From Bradysia coprophila (taxonomy: Eukaryota > Arthropoda > Insecta > Diptera > Sciaridae): 64,000 nucleotides of DNA. The notes beneath the pieces were generated by a model. The model was not told the origin of the DNA and did no database searches. It saw nothing but the letters and a program-made list of their open reading frames with translations. This document shows, in pieces, positions 11,685 through 22,842 of this stretch. A program made the position numbers and the translations under genes. Location of the stretch: contig NW_023503292.1 of the NCBI RefSeq assembly GCF_014529535.1, positions 1,399,354 to 1,463,353 of the forward strand, given 5' to 3'. The stretch's first letter is position 1, and each line of letters begins with the position of its first letter.

Positions 11685-12350
11685 TTAACCAAACGTCTTA
11701 TATTTGCCGCTGTCGTTCAAGAAGAATATCCAAATTCTAAATGTGATGTTCATTAACACCAAATTTTTTGCAGACATTTTTATTACGAACTGAACGAACA
11801 TTTCCCCACACAAATCAAATTTGATAGAACAAATGTTGATATCGTGAGTGTATTGGAAAATCATTTTCAAGAAGCCGTCCAGGCTAATGATTCTTTTCAG
11901 ATTCGGATATTTCCGTTGTAGCTTCGGCCACATTTGCTTATCTATCTCATCCGAAACGCAAAGTATTTCGTCGGCTGACGTTGTCGTCACATTGATATGT
12001 AGAAATCTTCCACCGCCACTAAGAACCACACCTAAGAACGTATTTAGACTTAGAATTCACAACAAGCAACGGATTAGAATATTTTTAATCTCAATCATAC
12101 CTCTCAAGTCGGCATCAATGTGTGGAGTGACCAATATGGAATAGTTTTCGAATCTTTTGCTTCTTGCCATTCTCTGGGTAACAGCAAGATCAAAATTGTA
12201 TTCTTTCTCGCCATTGTCGTCTTTCAGCAAATAGTTTAACGAATCCAACCAAACGTTCTTTTCGTTGAGATCATGAATCCATTCAATCGATACAATCGGT
12301 TTGCCACTGACGCCATCAGCGTTAGAAACGGTTGCCGAAATGCAATAAAT
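11685..12350 (-). CDS. tandem-BRCT protein, C-terminal part (MDC1/PTIP-like)
   Basis: Two minus-strand exons: 12350-12101, then 12031-11685 (stop at 11687-11685), joined by a short GT-AG intron across a Gly codon. The first exon reads as the end of a BRCT repeat (CISATVSN, then KPIVSIEWIHDL with the conserved Trp) and a helical linker to the next repeat (ILVTPHIDADLRG). The second gives VVLSGGGRFL, a typical second-repeat strand and Gly turn, and ends with SLDGFLKMIFQ. This order is that of C-terminal phosphopeptide-binding BRCT pairs in DNA-damage adaptors such as MDC1, Drosophila Mu2 and PTIP. A possible 16-base upstream exon, or the end of a longer exon, stops at a GTAACG donor near 12442, but upstream frames close and repeats begin at 12.7 kb. 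It is either the end of a gene with distant exons or a truncated relic. The last 40 or so residues are not BRCT-like. Confidence 0.6.
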
Positions 12351-12698
12351 CTAATTCGATCGGTCGAATTATTCTGATGATTCAATTTCAGTTTTGATTA
12401 GAGAGACAACTGCTTCGAGAATCGCTCGTCGTTACCTTCGTGCAAATGGACCTAAAATTGAAGACAAATTGAGGTCATAGTTTGAAACAAATGAACTGGA
12501 CATAACAAACGACATAACAACATATTTCGGTGGTTAAATTATGATTTTAGATGTTTAAAACGATTTCAAAATGAAATTAGCTCATCAATCATCAGCAACT
12601 CATGTGCTATCACAAAAAAGAAGCGCATTCAGTAAAATGCACTTCCACCTCGAAAAATCAAACTCTTCCGGTTCCTTTAATTTTGTTTTCTTTCAATT

Positions 12699-13073
12699 GG
12701 ACTAAGGCCGCTTCTCGGCCCTAAGTGTTTTTTGCACATAAATCGAATAAATATCATCCGATTTTGCTAGTTTTTGTTTTATTTGAGAGGTAATTGAATA
12801 CCCAATGTAAAGTTGGCAAAAAATTTTGGGTTTCTAAAATAATGTCGTAAATTGTTGGTTTTATTTGAGAGGTACTTCGTACGGGCTTTCGTAATTGCGC
12901 TATGTGCAATTTTAAAAATGAACACTTTCAGTAAATTTGACCATGCTCAACTTGACTCGCATTTTGGTAACAGACGCATTAGAGGGTTGTAGACGTATTA
13001 GGGTTCCGGGCGTATTACGGCTACGGACGTATTATGGTTACGGACGAAATAGGATTACGGGTCGTACGGGGCT
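12699..13073 (+). mobile_element. AGCCCCG element, 3'-part copy
   Basis: Starts with one diverged ~145-bp unit (GGACTAAGGCCGC), then the terminal region also seen at the end of the 13411-15107 copy: GTACGGGCTTTCGTAATTGC (compare GTACGGGGCTTCGTAATTGC), an alternation of ACGTATTA and TTACGG words, and the end GTACGGGGCT followed by AAGTCGC. The 5' part is missing. Confidence 0.65.
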
Positions 13074-13201
13074 AAGTCGCTTTTACAGCAACCAGGACAT
13101 TCTTCCAGAATTACCTAAAGAAAGCGAATAAAATGTGCCAAACCGGATAATATTTTCCTTTGACCTTCGTTACACTCAATTAGATTAGATTACGCTCAAT
13201 T

Positions 13202-13318
13202 CACGCCGTAATCGTGCCAAAAAATTTGAATTTCAAGTGAACGATTCGATGAAAAAGTGAACAAAAAAGTAAATTTCAACGCTTTCCATTTTGAATTTCG
13301 ACCGCACTAACGGCGTCA
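13202..13318 (+). repeat. dispersed repeat, second copy at 56562-56733
   Basis: Shares GTGAACGATTCGATGAAAAA, TTTCAACGCTT and TTTTGAATTTCGACCGCA with the copy near 56.6 kb, which carries about 50 extra bases. ACGCCGT at the left and ACGGCGT at the right suggest short inverted ends. Confidence 0.6.
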
Positions 13319-13410
13319 ATACTATGACAACCATTTTTTTTAAATAAAAGTGGTCCACGAAAGGTGGACAATTTTTACAAAATTTCAAACCAGGGTTTTT
13401 GAAAATATTT

Positions 13411-15107
13411 AGCCCCGTACGAAGTACAAAGGGGCTTATAGGATTACGATGCCGTGTGTAACTGATGGAATTCGAAGCAGACGGTAAGGGCAAAGTGTTT
13501 GCCTATGTTCATAGATGACGAATCCGCAATAAAAATTTGGGCCGTCTGTCCGTCTGTCCGTCTGTACGTCACGTCGATATCTTGAGTAAATCAAATCCGA
13601 TTTCAAAAATTTGAAAGATAGTCAAAAAGTGAGGCTAAGTTCGAAGATGGGCATATTCGGGTCGGCCCTTCGTGAGTTAGGGCCACCTAAGTGATTTAAG
13701 GTCTTTTGGTGATATTTATGGCAAAATAAACGATGGAAATGTAAATGACACGGCAAATGATAGGTATTGTCAATATCAATCCAGGAAAAAAAAGTTTTTT
13801 TAAATCGGGTGTGTGGACCGTGAGTTAGGGCCTTAGAAGTGAAAATCTACTAGGGCCCTATGTGTATTTTACATAGAACTCAAGTAAATTTCATTCGTTT
13901 TTCGTAATTTTTGTGTCATTTGGAAGGTAATCAAAGGCCGAATAGAATGTTGTTGAAAAAAAAATTAAATTTGGGTCCTCGGACTAAGGCCGCTACTAGG
14001 GCCCTATGCGTATTTTACATACAACTCGAGTAAATTTCATCCGTTTTTCGTAATTTTTGTTCCATTTGAAAGATAATCGAACACCGAATAGAATGTTGTT
14101 GAAAAAAAAATTAAATTTGGGTCCTTGGACTAAGGCCGCTACTAGGGCCCTATGTGTATTTTACATATAACTCGAGCAAATTTCATCCGTTTTTCGTAAT
14201 TTTTGTTTCATTTGGAAGGTAATCAAAGGCCGAATAGAATGTTGTTCAAAAAAAATTAAATTTGGGTCCTTGGACTAAGGCCACTACTAGGGCCCTATGT
14301 ATATTTTACATTGAACTCGAGTAAATTTCATTCGTTTTTCGTAATTTGTGTGTCATTTGGAAGGTAATCAAAGGCCGAATAGAATGTTGTTGAAAAAAAA
14401 ATAAATTTGGGTCCTCGGACTAAGGCCGCTACTAGGGCCCTATGCGTATTCTACATACAACTCGAGTAAATTTCATCCGTTTTTCGTAATTTTTGTTTCA
14501 TTTGAAAGATAATCGAACACCGAATAGAATGTTGTTGAAAAAAAAATTAAATTTGGGTCCTTGGACTAAGGCCGCTACTAGGGCCCTATGTGTATTTTAC
14601 ATATAACTCGAGCAAATTTCATCCGTTTTTCGTAATTTTTGTTTCATTTAGAAGGTAATCAAAGGCCGAATAGAATGTTGTTGAAAAAAAATTAAATTTG
14701 GGTCCTCGGACTAAGGCCGCTACTAGGGCCCTATGTGTATTTTACATATAACTCGAGCAAATTTCATCCGTTTTCCGTATTTTTTGTTTCATTTGGAAGG
14801 TAATCAAAGGCCGAATAGAATGTAGTTGAAAAAAAAATTTGGATCCTCGGACTGAGGCCGATACTAGGCCCTATGTGTATTTATACTCAATAAATTAAAA
14901 TTTTAGGGCTATTTGAAATTTTTGTTTTATTTGAAAGGAACGTCGTACGGGGCTTCGTAATTGCGCTATGCGCAATTTCTAAGATGTACATATTACATAA
15001 TAATTTTACTTTAACTACTTTAACCGGCGCATAGGCTTACGGTCAAAGTAGGGTGACAGACGCACTAGGGTCACGTACGCAATAGATATACGGGTCTGTA
15101 CGGGGCT
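13411..15107. mobile_element. 1.7-kb non-autonomous TIR element with internal satellite
   Basis: Begins AGCCCCGTACGAAGTAC and ends CTGTACGGGGCT, giving short inverted ends. Left-end sequence follows (CAAAGGGGCTTATAGGATTA, a (GTCC/GTCT)n run near 13540-13570, TCACGTCGATATCTTGAGTA), then the tandem array at 13836-14890, then a right part shared with 12880-13073. A left-part copy occurs at 58165. No transposase frame is visible and no clear target duplication was found, so the superfamily is unknown. Confidence 0.65.
13836..14890 (+). repeat. ~145-bp satellite with trimeric higher-order pattern
   Basis: Unit starts GGACTAAGGCCGC at 13981, 14127, 14272, 14417, 14563, 14708 and 14849 (spacing 141-146), preceded by a partial unit near 13836. 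Each unit holds ACTAGGGCCCTATG, TTTCATCCGTTTTTCGTAAT (or TTCATTCG) and CGAATAGAATGTTGTTG. Variant-specific words show an A-B-C, A-B-C, C order: units at 13981 and 14417 share AATCGAACACCG, 14127, 14563 and 14708 share ATATAACTCGAGC, and 13847 and 14272 share TGTGTCATTTGG. Confidence 0.9.
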
Positions 15108-15147
15108 CAGTCGCAGCAAACGCTCCGACTGTTCTGATGGCTCGTTT

Positions 15148-15561
15148 TTAAGAGGCATCGGTGCTTTGGTGAAAAGCATACATTAGAGCGATTTTTAAAT
15201 ACTGGATTTTAGTTTACTTTTGATGATATCTTTCCATCCGAATCCTTTTTGAAAAATGTACGACCGCAATTCTGACCACGAATGTGGTAGCTTTCAACAG
15301 AAAATACATTTGGTTGTAGCAGTTTGACCGGCTCTGAGAAATGTGAGCAGTTTACGAAAGTGTTGTTAAACTGCTCACTTTTCTCAGAGCTGGTCAAACG
15401 ACTACAACCAAAACTAATTTTTATTTAAAGCTAACAGATTCGTGGTCGGAATTGCGGTCGTACATTTTTAAAAAAGGATTCGGATGAATAGATATCATCA
15501 AAAATGCAATACGAGACTCAAATGTGGGCTACAATTTTACCTTAGTACCGGTGCCTCTTAA
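15148..15561. mobile_element. foldback MITE flanked by TTAA, copy 1
   Basis: Two long inverted arms (about 190 bases each) meet near 15355-15375. The ends TTAAGAGGCATCGGTGCTT and GGTGCCTCTTAA are inverted, with TTAA on both sides. The arms share GTTGTAGCAGTTTGACC and CTCTGAGAAATGTGAGCAGT. There is no coding capacity. A second copy lies at 31950-32359. TTAA flanks are typical of piggyBac-type transposition, but that class is only inferred. Confidence 0.8.
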
Positions 15562-15698
15562 ACACCTTGCTACATCTTATTGTATATTTGGCATCATTCA
15601 TAAATTATGCCTCTCGTACGTAGAAAATAGAAGTTATTAAGATAAATGCTTTAAATACTTCTGTGTCACCTGGCATAGTTTATAAGCGATCCCGGATT

Positions 15699-15858
15699 AG
15701 AGGTGTGCGCCGGTCAATTTTTTCTCATCGGCGCGGCGTGAAAATGGGAAAATATGGATCGGCGGCGTAACTTTCCATACAAATTTAGTCAAAGATTACG
15801 ATCGGCGGCGCAAAATTGACGAAAGTTTCTATCGGCGGCGTGTCGGCGCACACCTCTC
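15699..15858. mobile_element. hAT-type MITE with 8-9 bp target duplication
   Basis: Inverted ends AGAGGTGTGCGCCG and CGGCGCACACCTCT. TCCCGGATT directly precedes the element and is repeated directly after it (at 15859-15867). The 8-9 bp duplication and the AGAGGTGTGC type of end fit the hAT superfamily. Inside are repeated GATCGGCGGCG words; no coding capacity. Confidence 0.8.
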
Positions 15859-16442
15859 TCCCGGATTGAATTAACATTATTAACTTACGTTATTTCTTCA
15901 CTTTCATCATACCTCAATTTTTTGAGCGAGCAAGCTCGTACGGCGTTTAACAACTCTATCAATTTGGCATACTCAACTGGATACATTTTCCACTTTTCCG
16001 TAAAAGCAATAAATGTTTCGGTCGCCCAATTTCTGATAAAAAATATCGTTTCTTAATATTATTGTTTTCTAAACATATGGCGAACTCACGGTTCTCATTT
16101 TGTCGGTGTTTTCATGTGACAGACTACGATTTTCATTTTCTTTGGCTCATTTGAAGCGCCGTCGCTACACTCTGCAATCTCCAAATTTTTCGTACACGTG
16201 CTCCTCTTTGATTTACCCTTGATAAAATGAGAAAGTATATGAGGGATTCTTTTGAAAAACAGCCTACCGAAATCGGACGCATTTTCTATTGGAATTTTTT
16301 ATATGTGCCTAGAAAGGACTTCGACCCTAGAAGCCAAAACCACTTTCAAAAAAATTCTTCGAAGTTTGTGTGGCTGGTCAAAGGTGAGCAAAAACCGAAA
16401 AATTGCAATTTTCTTACAAAAATTGCTCCAGTTACACGAGCC

Positions 16443-16720
16443 GTACAGGGTCGTGTGGGGTGTCATTAGAAAGGTAATCACATGTACTATTGAGCCGAAT
16501 AGGGTCTTATTGGGTTTAGAATTCATCCACACTGAAATATGTGCAGATAAAGTTTTTAACCGAATACGTACACTGTTCTTACTAAAATTTCTCGAGGTAC
16601 ACAAAATGTACATGGTCGTGTGGGGTATCATTTGAAAGGTAATTTTATGTGCTTTTGAGCCAAATAGAGACTAATGTGGTTTGGATGCATCTATGATGAA
16701 ATATGGACACTTAAACATTT
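16443..16720 (+). repeat. two-unit tandem repeat, ~165-bp period
   Basis: Units start at about 16443 and 16608 with GTACAGGGTCGTGTGGGGTG and GTACATGGTCGTGTGGGGTA, followed by GAAAGGTAAT and GAGCCRAATAG. Frames stay open on both strands by chance of composition; I do not support a protein here. Confidence 0.75.
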
Positions 16721-16856
16721 CAACTTCTTTTTCATCGCATATGTATCCAAACCACATTATGATATGCTTTTCAACTGTTGTAACAGTTAGCGATTACTCA
16801 AATTGACCTTCCTCATATCTCTTATGAGTTTTAGATGTTTTTTTTTTTTAAAAGAT

Positions 16857-17375
16857 GCTGCTGATGCTAAACTTTATGAAAATGTCTTACAAGTGTTTCG
16901 CCATCTCGACCCGATTTGCCCCATTTTGCAATTTTGAAATGATCCTGTCACCTACGATGACGAGTTAATGTTAGTATTCGAAATTTTAGAATCGGTTGGC
17001 CCAGCTACACTACTACTGCGATGGTATGGCTACGGCAACAAACCGTAATTCCAACTGGCTACAGTTAGGATCATACCACCGCCTACATTTGAGAAAAACA
17101 CTTCTATTAAGGCATGTTGCCCGTTCAACGTTCATGTTTATTCTGAATTTACTTCTTACAAGCACCTCGTATTTATATCAAAGTTTTGTCTACTTCGATC
17201 AAATTCATTCCAAGAGGTGACTTGATTCATTGGTGGAAACACTCGTGGAATACAGAACAGTAGAGCTGAACCAATAATTAACATCGGAGTCTCGAAACGA
17301 GGTATACACAGAACGGGATGGATTGCCGATAGGGATCGAAACGAAATTGAAAACATTCCCGATTTTAATTTTTAG
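16857..17375 (+). pseudogene. decayed gene fragment of unknown family
   Basis: A possible acceptor (poly-T tract then AAAAG) precedes a protein-like frame beginning DAADAKLYENVLQVFRHLDP. An in-frame TGA follows, then the same frame resumes as DPVTYDDELMLVFEILES up to GPATLLLRWYGYGNKP. Further frames carry PFNVHVYSEFTSYKHLVFIS, FIPRGDLIHWWKHSWNTE and a final part ending RDRNEIENIPDFNF with a TAG at 17373-17375. Amino-acid texture and an end at a stop suggest the 3' end of a gene broken by one stop and several frameshifts. I do not recognise the family. Confidence 0.45.
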
Positions 17376-20300
17376 TAATAAGTATATTGCAATAATTGTA
17401 TTTTTTTTTATTTAATAATTTGACATCTGTAATGACTCTTTATACATATAATTGTCTTTAATTAATTTAATATTCTTATGTGCCTATTGGATTTTCATTA
17501 TAGATTCTCTTGTTTGTAATCAATAATATATAATATATAATTTATATATAATTTTTATAGGTAAAGGACTAGATTTTTCTTCTTCAATTATTTATAAATT
17601 TTATATAGTTTTGCTTGTTGTTCGTTAATAACTATATCAATTTTTGTTGTTGTTTTTTCTTCTCATTTTTTTGTTGTTTTTCTGAATATTTTTTTTAAAC
17701 AAATTACAAAATGCTCAATTTATCTTGTTCATTTTCTTTTCTTTTGTTTTTTTTCAGTTTTTACCAAATGTTTTCTGCTTAATTTTGTAACGAAATTTTA
17801 TTTTAAAAATATGTTTTTAACAATAAATTTGTTTTCTCTTTTTCATTGAAATTCATTTTTGTGTTCACTCCATTTAATTCATATATTCTCAACCTGTGAT
17901 TACTGTTACCAATTCCTAAAACGTTTTATTAAAACTAAAAAAAAACAAAAATTCGATAAGTTTTACCCTCCAAATAATAATAAACACACACAAAAAATGT
18001 GAGCTTTTACTTAATACCTTTAAGGTGTGATCGGGAGACAGATTTCTGTGATTAAAAAATAAAATTGAAATTACGGCGGCAATTTTTATTTTTTTAGAAC
18101 ATCATTTTTCATTGTTATGAATAATGTTCACAGCTTCAAAAGGTTCACAAGGTTTAATATAAACTCTCTTTTTTCGAGCCGGCGATATTGAAATCGAGTT
18201 TGATCTACGCTCAAAACACTCGAAATCTAAAAAAAATCGAAACCGTAAAGGTGTACCAAATTCATCATTGTACTATTTTCTTCCTTTAATGGAACTTGAT
18301 TTTCTATCTGTTTTGACGATTGTCTATAAAACGTTCGTTCCCAGAGCCATCATTTTACTAGCGCCTAACAGCAAGTTAAATAAATACAGTCAGCTGTTCA
18401 GCGCCACTAAAATTACTGCTCTGAAATCAATAGCTTATCTTTTTACCTTCCTAAAATGAATGTCTGAACCACAATCTCGCCTTAAAGGAATGAACTAATC
18501 ACTCGCAACTCGTTGTAATACGTACATGTAAAATTGTTAAGCATAATAAATGGTGTAAAATACGGAGTGTAAACGGGGGGCTAGCATTAAATACATAAAA
18601 ATGATCTAGACGCTACGTTTCGCGTTCAAAGTCTAGTATTTTGGTTAGAGCACAAGTTTAACTAAACAAAAAAGAAAAACTGAAACCAAACAAATAATCT
18701 TTAATTAAATTAATATCGAATGCATGATTTGTATGACGGGAGTGTGTCTGTGAAAATGTGTTTAAATTCTATAAATTCAGTTAATCCAAGTCGTTGTGTA
18801 CATTTATGGAAGGAACAATTTGTTAATAAACAAAAAAAAAATTGTGCCGGTACAGTGGATAGATCCCTCTTTTACTATAAATTTTTATTAAAATTAGTGT
18901 GTCAATTTTCAATCAGTCTAGTCCTTCAATTAATTCAACTAAGATCAATGAGAAACGCTAATTATAACGACAATAGATGTGTGGCAATAAAATTGGTCAC
19001 TATGTCCATCTGTGTAGATCTGTGAAATCTAAGTAATTGTGCTTCTCAATACACATGAATTGCAGTAATTCTTTTACCTGTATAGAACAGACAGATTTGT
19101 ATGAAAATCCACTGGATGTAACTGCGTGATAAATGTATTCATTAATGATCATTTTGGCTAGTAAACAGTTCGTGAAAAATGACTGAAATATATAGATGAC
19201 ATTTTCAAGCACATTGTATGAATCTTTCAGTAATTTTCGAATTCCTGAAATTTGTTAACAATTGAGTACTCAAGTCTTGAGCCTAATACACACAGATCAT
19301 TCAAAATGCGTGAAAATGCGTGTCGTTCTTAGGCATTTTTTCAGCTCATTTTTCACGTAATGTGTAGTCATCTTTTAGTTATATTCAGCTGTTGAGTTAC
19401 CTACGATTCTTGTCCGAATTTGGAAAAAATGGCCACCGTTTATAGAGTATTTCAAAAATACAGCTAATTTCAGTTCAAAACTTATCTACTATGAATTTGT
19501 ATGGAAACCGTTGAGTTAGTCACTAGCCGTAGCCATATCTGACGATTGTTATCGTGACTGCAGACTACCAAACGTTGAAATAGTACTTTAGCACTTTTGG
19601 TGCTACAAAGTAAAAATTTTCTTCCATTTCTTTTTTTCTTCGAAAAAGTGAAGCCTTTCAGATTAAAATTCTGTTAATTTCATCACGTTCCTTCCGATGC
19701 ACTAGCTACAAATGTACGTATCTAAAACAGACGTTTGGAGTAGGAGCTGACATTATTTTAGTGATTTTTCTTTGCTTTCGTTATTCTGATTTTTTTTATC
19801 AAAGTCAACACCTGATTTCAATTAAACACATTTTCCAGATAACAGTATAAAATTTTCTGATAAATAACTTTCGTATAAATGTTTTTCTTCTTCCTTTTCA
19901 TATTCTTAGTTTTTTTTATTATTTATTTGTTTCAATTCATTTGTGTTTTTTTTAAACTTTCGTCATTATATTGTACTTATGCTCTAATACGCGAATTATC
20001 ATAATGAAATAAGTGAATAATTAAGCGAATTTCTAATTCCGATAAGTATCCTTTTCTATTCAAATTTGGTGGAGTTAGCAATATTAATCCCGATTACACA
20101 TCCTTTGTTTCCTTTCCTGGTGAAGTTTGTCATTTAAAAGTTTCTGTTCCACAAACATGTAGTACTAGATTTTCACCAGTAGCATGCATCACATTCTAAG
20201 TCTTCGCACAATTTAACAAAAACTGATTGTGAAATGACCAATCTACTGTTTCATGTCCAATGAGGAGAATTTCAAATATTTTCTGTACAGTTGATGCTTG

Positions 20301-22168
20301 AAGATGACGCTAAAAATGACGTTGCCTTTCAAATTGTTTTTGAGAAACGAGAATAGTCATAAGATCTACACTTACAGGATATGTCTGAAAGTCTGACCAG
20401 AACTGTGTTGTGCTCCAACATGAAGTGACGAGACGAGGTGAGTATTATTTGATCAGGTTTGAAGAAAAAACTTGCACACGCTCTTTGAAGCTGACAGAAA
20501 AACGCTAGCTATATTTTATGCTACACAGTCTGCTAGAACAGCGGAGTGGTAATTTCTGTTAGCTGTACGAAGCTTTTTTGTCAAAGAAATCAGAGTCATC
20601 AACATTATATCACTTATGAGACTGTTTACGTTTTATCAGAACAGTACCATTTCTCCGAAATGATTTTGTATGAATTACTAAAGACTAAATACGACTATTT
20701 TTCTGAGAGAGTGAAAAAAAACCATTACGTTATGATGGATTGGAAGCTAAATTTGTTTTCTTTCTGACCATTTTTCGTTTCGTATAAAATAATTTTATTT
20801 AAAAAAAAAAAAATTATTAATTTCACCATTAAGTACTCCAATTCCATTTCTAAATGAAAAATACATTAACTTTGAGAACGTTTGTAGTTTTTAGGACTTA
20901 TCATTTGAAATTCAAAATTTCTGTAAAAAAATTTATGAAAATTTCTTTAATCTGAAATACTTTGTACGAATTTTCAAAAATTTATTCAAAACTTTCAGAT
21001 GTATTTTTTTTAGGTTTTTGTTTTTATATTTTAATATTTCGAATAATAGGTCCATCATGTTGTATAAGCAAAACTAGGCACATCAAATAAATAAGTCAAA
21101 AAATAATCTCAATTGTTCATATCTTTTCTTAAGCTTAGGAGGCTTAGTTAAAAAATAAAGTAAAAAAAAATAATTAATAATATTAAAAACGTAGTCACAA
21201 CTAAATAAATAAACTAAAAAATCCCTAAAATCATTCTAGCAATTATCAATTCCGATGGTGTTCACCACTTTTATACTCAACGAGATAGTTTTTAAAAAAA
21301 AATGCTTTCGTGTAAAAAAAATCCATTTTATCCATTTTATAAATAATATTAAAATAAAAAATAATACCCTTTCGGAAGCATATTGCACAATATGCAACAA
21401 TTTCTTTCTTTTTATCAACTTATACATCGATTTAGGATTTATATAAAATTTATTTATGTTTTTTTTTTGCTATTTTCACTTTTCTTTATTCATTTTTCAT
21501 TTGAATTTTTTTTTACAATTTTTTAAACAAATTTTATTTTATTTTTTCGCTGTAATTTAACATCACTCAATAATACAATTTCATTTTATTATTTTACTTT
21601 ATTGTTAATTTATTTACTTTTTACTTTACGTTATTCTTATTTTTTTATTATTTTTTTTTTACTTTTTTTTCATGAAACATTTTTTTTTAATTTTAATAAT
21701 CGGTCATTCCCAAAAAAATTGTTTTGAATGGGAACTTGCGGTGTATATTCACATATTTTGTTTGTTTGTTTTTTTCTCACTTGACTCGGATTTGAACGGC
21801 TTCAATTCAATATAATATTTTGTGTAGTACATTCGCCGTGTTCGTTCGTCTCTTTTTTTTTGTATTTACAACATTAATTTCGTAAATATATTAAGAAGTT
21901 TTTGTTTTTCTTTTATTTTAATTTCGCTTTGTGCTGATTAACATTGGTTTGTTTTTGTATTGGGATTCAACCATTATTCTAATCCGCTTCCTATTTATTA
22001 ATTTAGTTTTTACTCATTTTCACTCAAATCAAACACTAGCAATTTTTCATTTTTTAAATTGAATTCACAATTTTCAAACGTCACATAGACTTTTTGATTT
22101 GATTATTGAAAATAAAATTGCGAACTCTATGTGTTCAACGAGAAGCGGGGAAAAAAAGTTGATGTTGC
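17376..22168. other. very AT-rich intergenic DNA and taranis 3' flank
   Basis: Long A and T runs and no convincing gene on either strand; the short open frames are AT-rich translations. Toward 22.8 kb the region should include the 3' UTR of the minus-strand SERTA gene, with many possible AATAAA signals (TTTATT on the + strand), so the transcript end cannot be chosen. Confidence 0.5.
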
Positions 22169-22322
22169 CAAAGCACCTAGCAGGGTAATAGAGGTTTTTA
22201 CACGTCAAACAGAGTAGTATTTTGATACCAGACATTAGCAGCCTTACGAAAAAAAGGTATGGAAATATTCGCATACTTCGATTAAAGTACTACTTTTTTC
22301 TATTACCCGGCTAGGTGCTTTG
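22169..22322. mobile_element. MITE with CAAAGCACCTAGC ends
   Basis: Inverted ends CAAAGCACCTAGC and GCTAGGTGCTTTG, with adjacent GGGTAATAGA and TCTATTACCC. ATGTTGC precedes the left end and follows the right end as a 7-bp direct repeat (8 bp, GATGTTGC, if the last G is counted as flank). This fits a hAT-like duplication. It lies about 500 bp beyond the stop of the SERTA gene, possibly in its 3' UTR. Confidence 0.75.
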
Positions 22323-22842
22323 ATGTTGCATCTGTGTACTACAAGATATTGAAGTATATGTAATTCATCAAAAAATTTTAGTATACCTTTGCGTCAGTCC
22401 GTTTTTTTTTTGCTTTTGTTTTTTGAAAGCCATAAGCTAGTTACTCAATTTTAAACGGACCAGGGTATCTCTGAAGGGTATAAAAATTTTGGTGAATTAA
22501 AAAGAGCAGACATTCGATCACAAAAAAATGAGAAACTGCTGGTTGCTTAAGTTGTCGAAGTGAACTAATGTTTGTCCGCCTTTTTTCCGTTTTTATATTT
22601 TGTTCCTGGGAAATGTTGAAATATTCCACTTGCTGCATATATGTGTATGCAAAAATGTTCATCTCTTTTTCTTTTTTTTTATTAAATAATAATAATAAAT
22701 TAATTAAAAACTTATTAGATAAAGCGATTTTGTTCAATTTGACTGAACAAAGCCTCACAACCTGAGCAATTTAAAATAATTCTTTTTTTTTTGTTTTGTT
22801 TGTGTAGTTTTAATATTTATTTGCCTAAAAATTCAATGAATA

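Noticed and set aside
16227..16635. Overlapping frames on both strands at the two-unit repeat
   Set aside because: Open by composition; repeat units do not conserve a frame.
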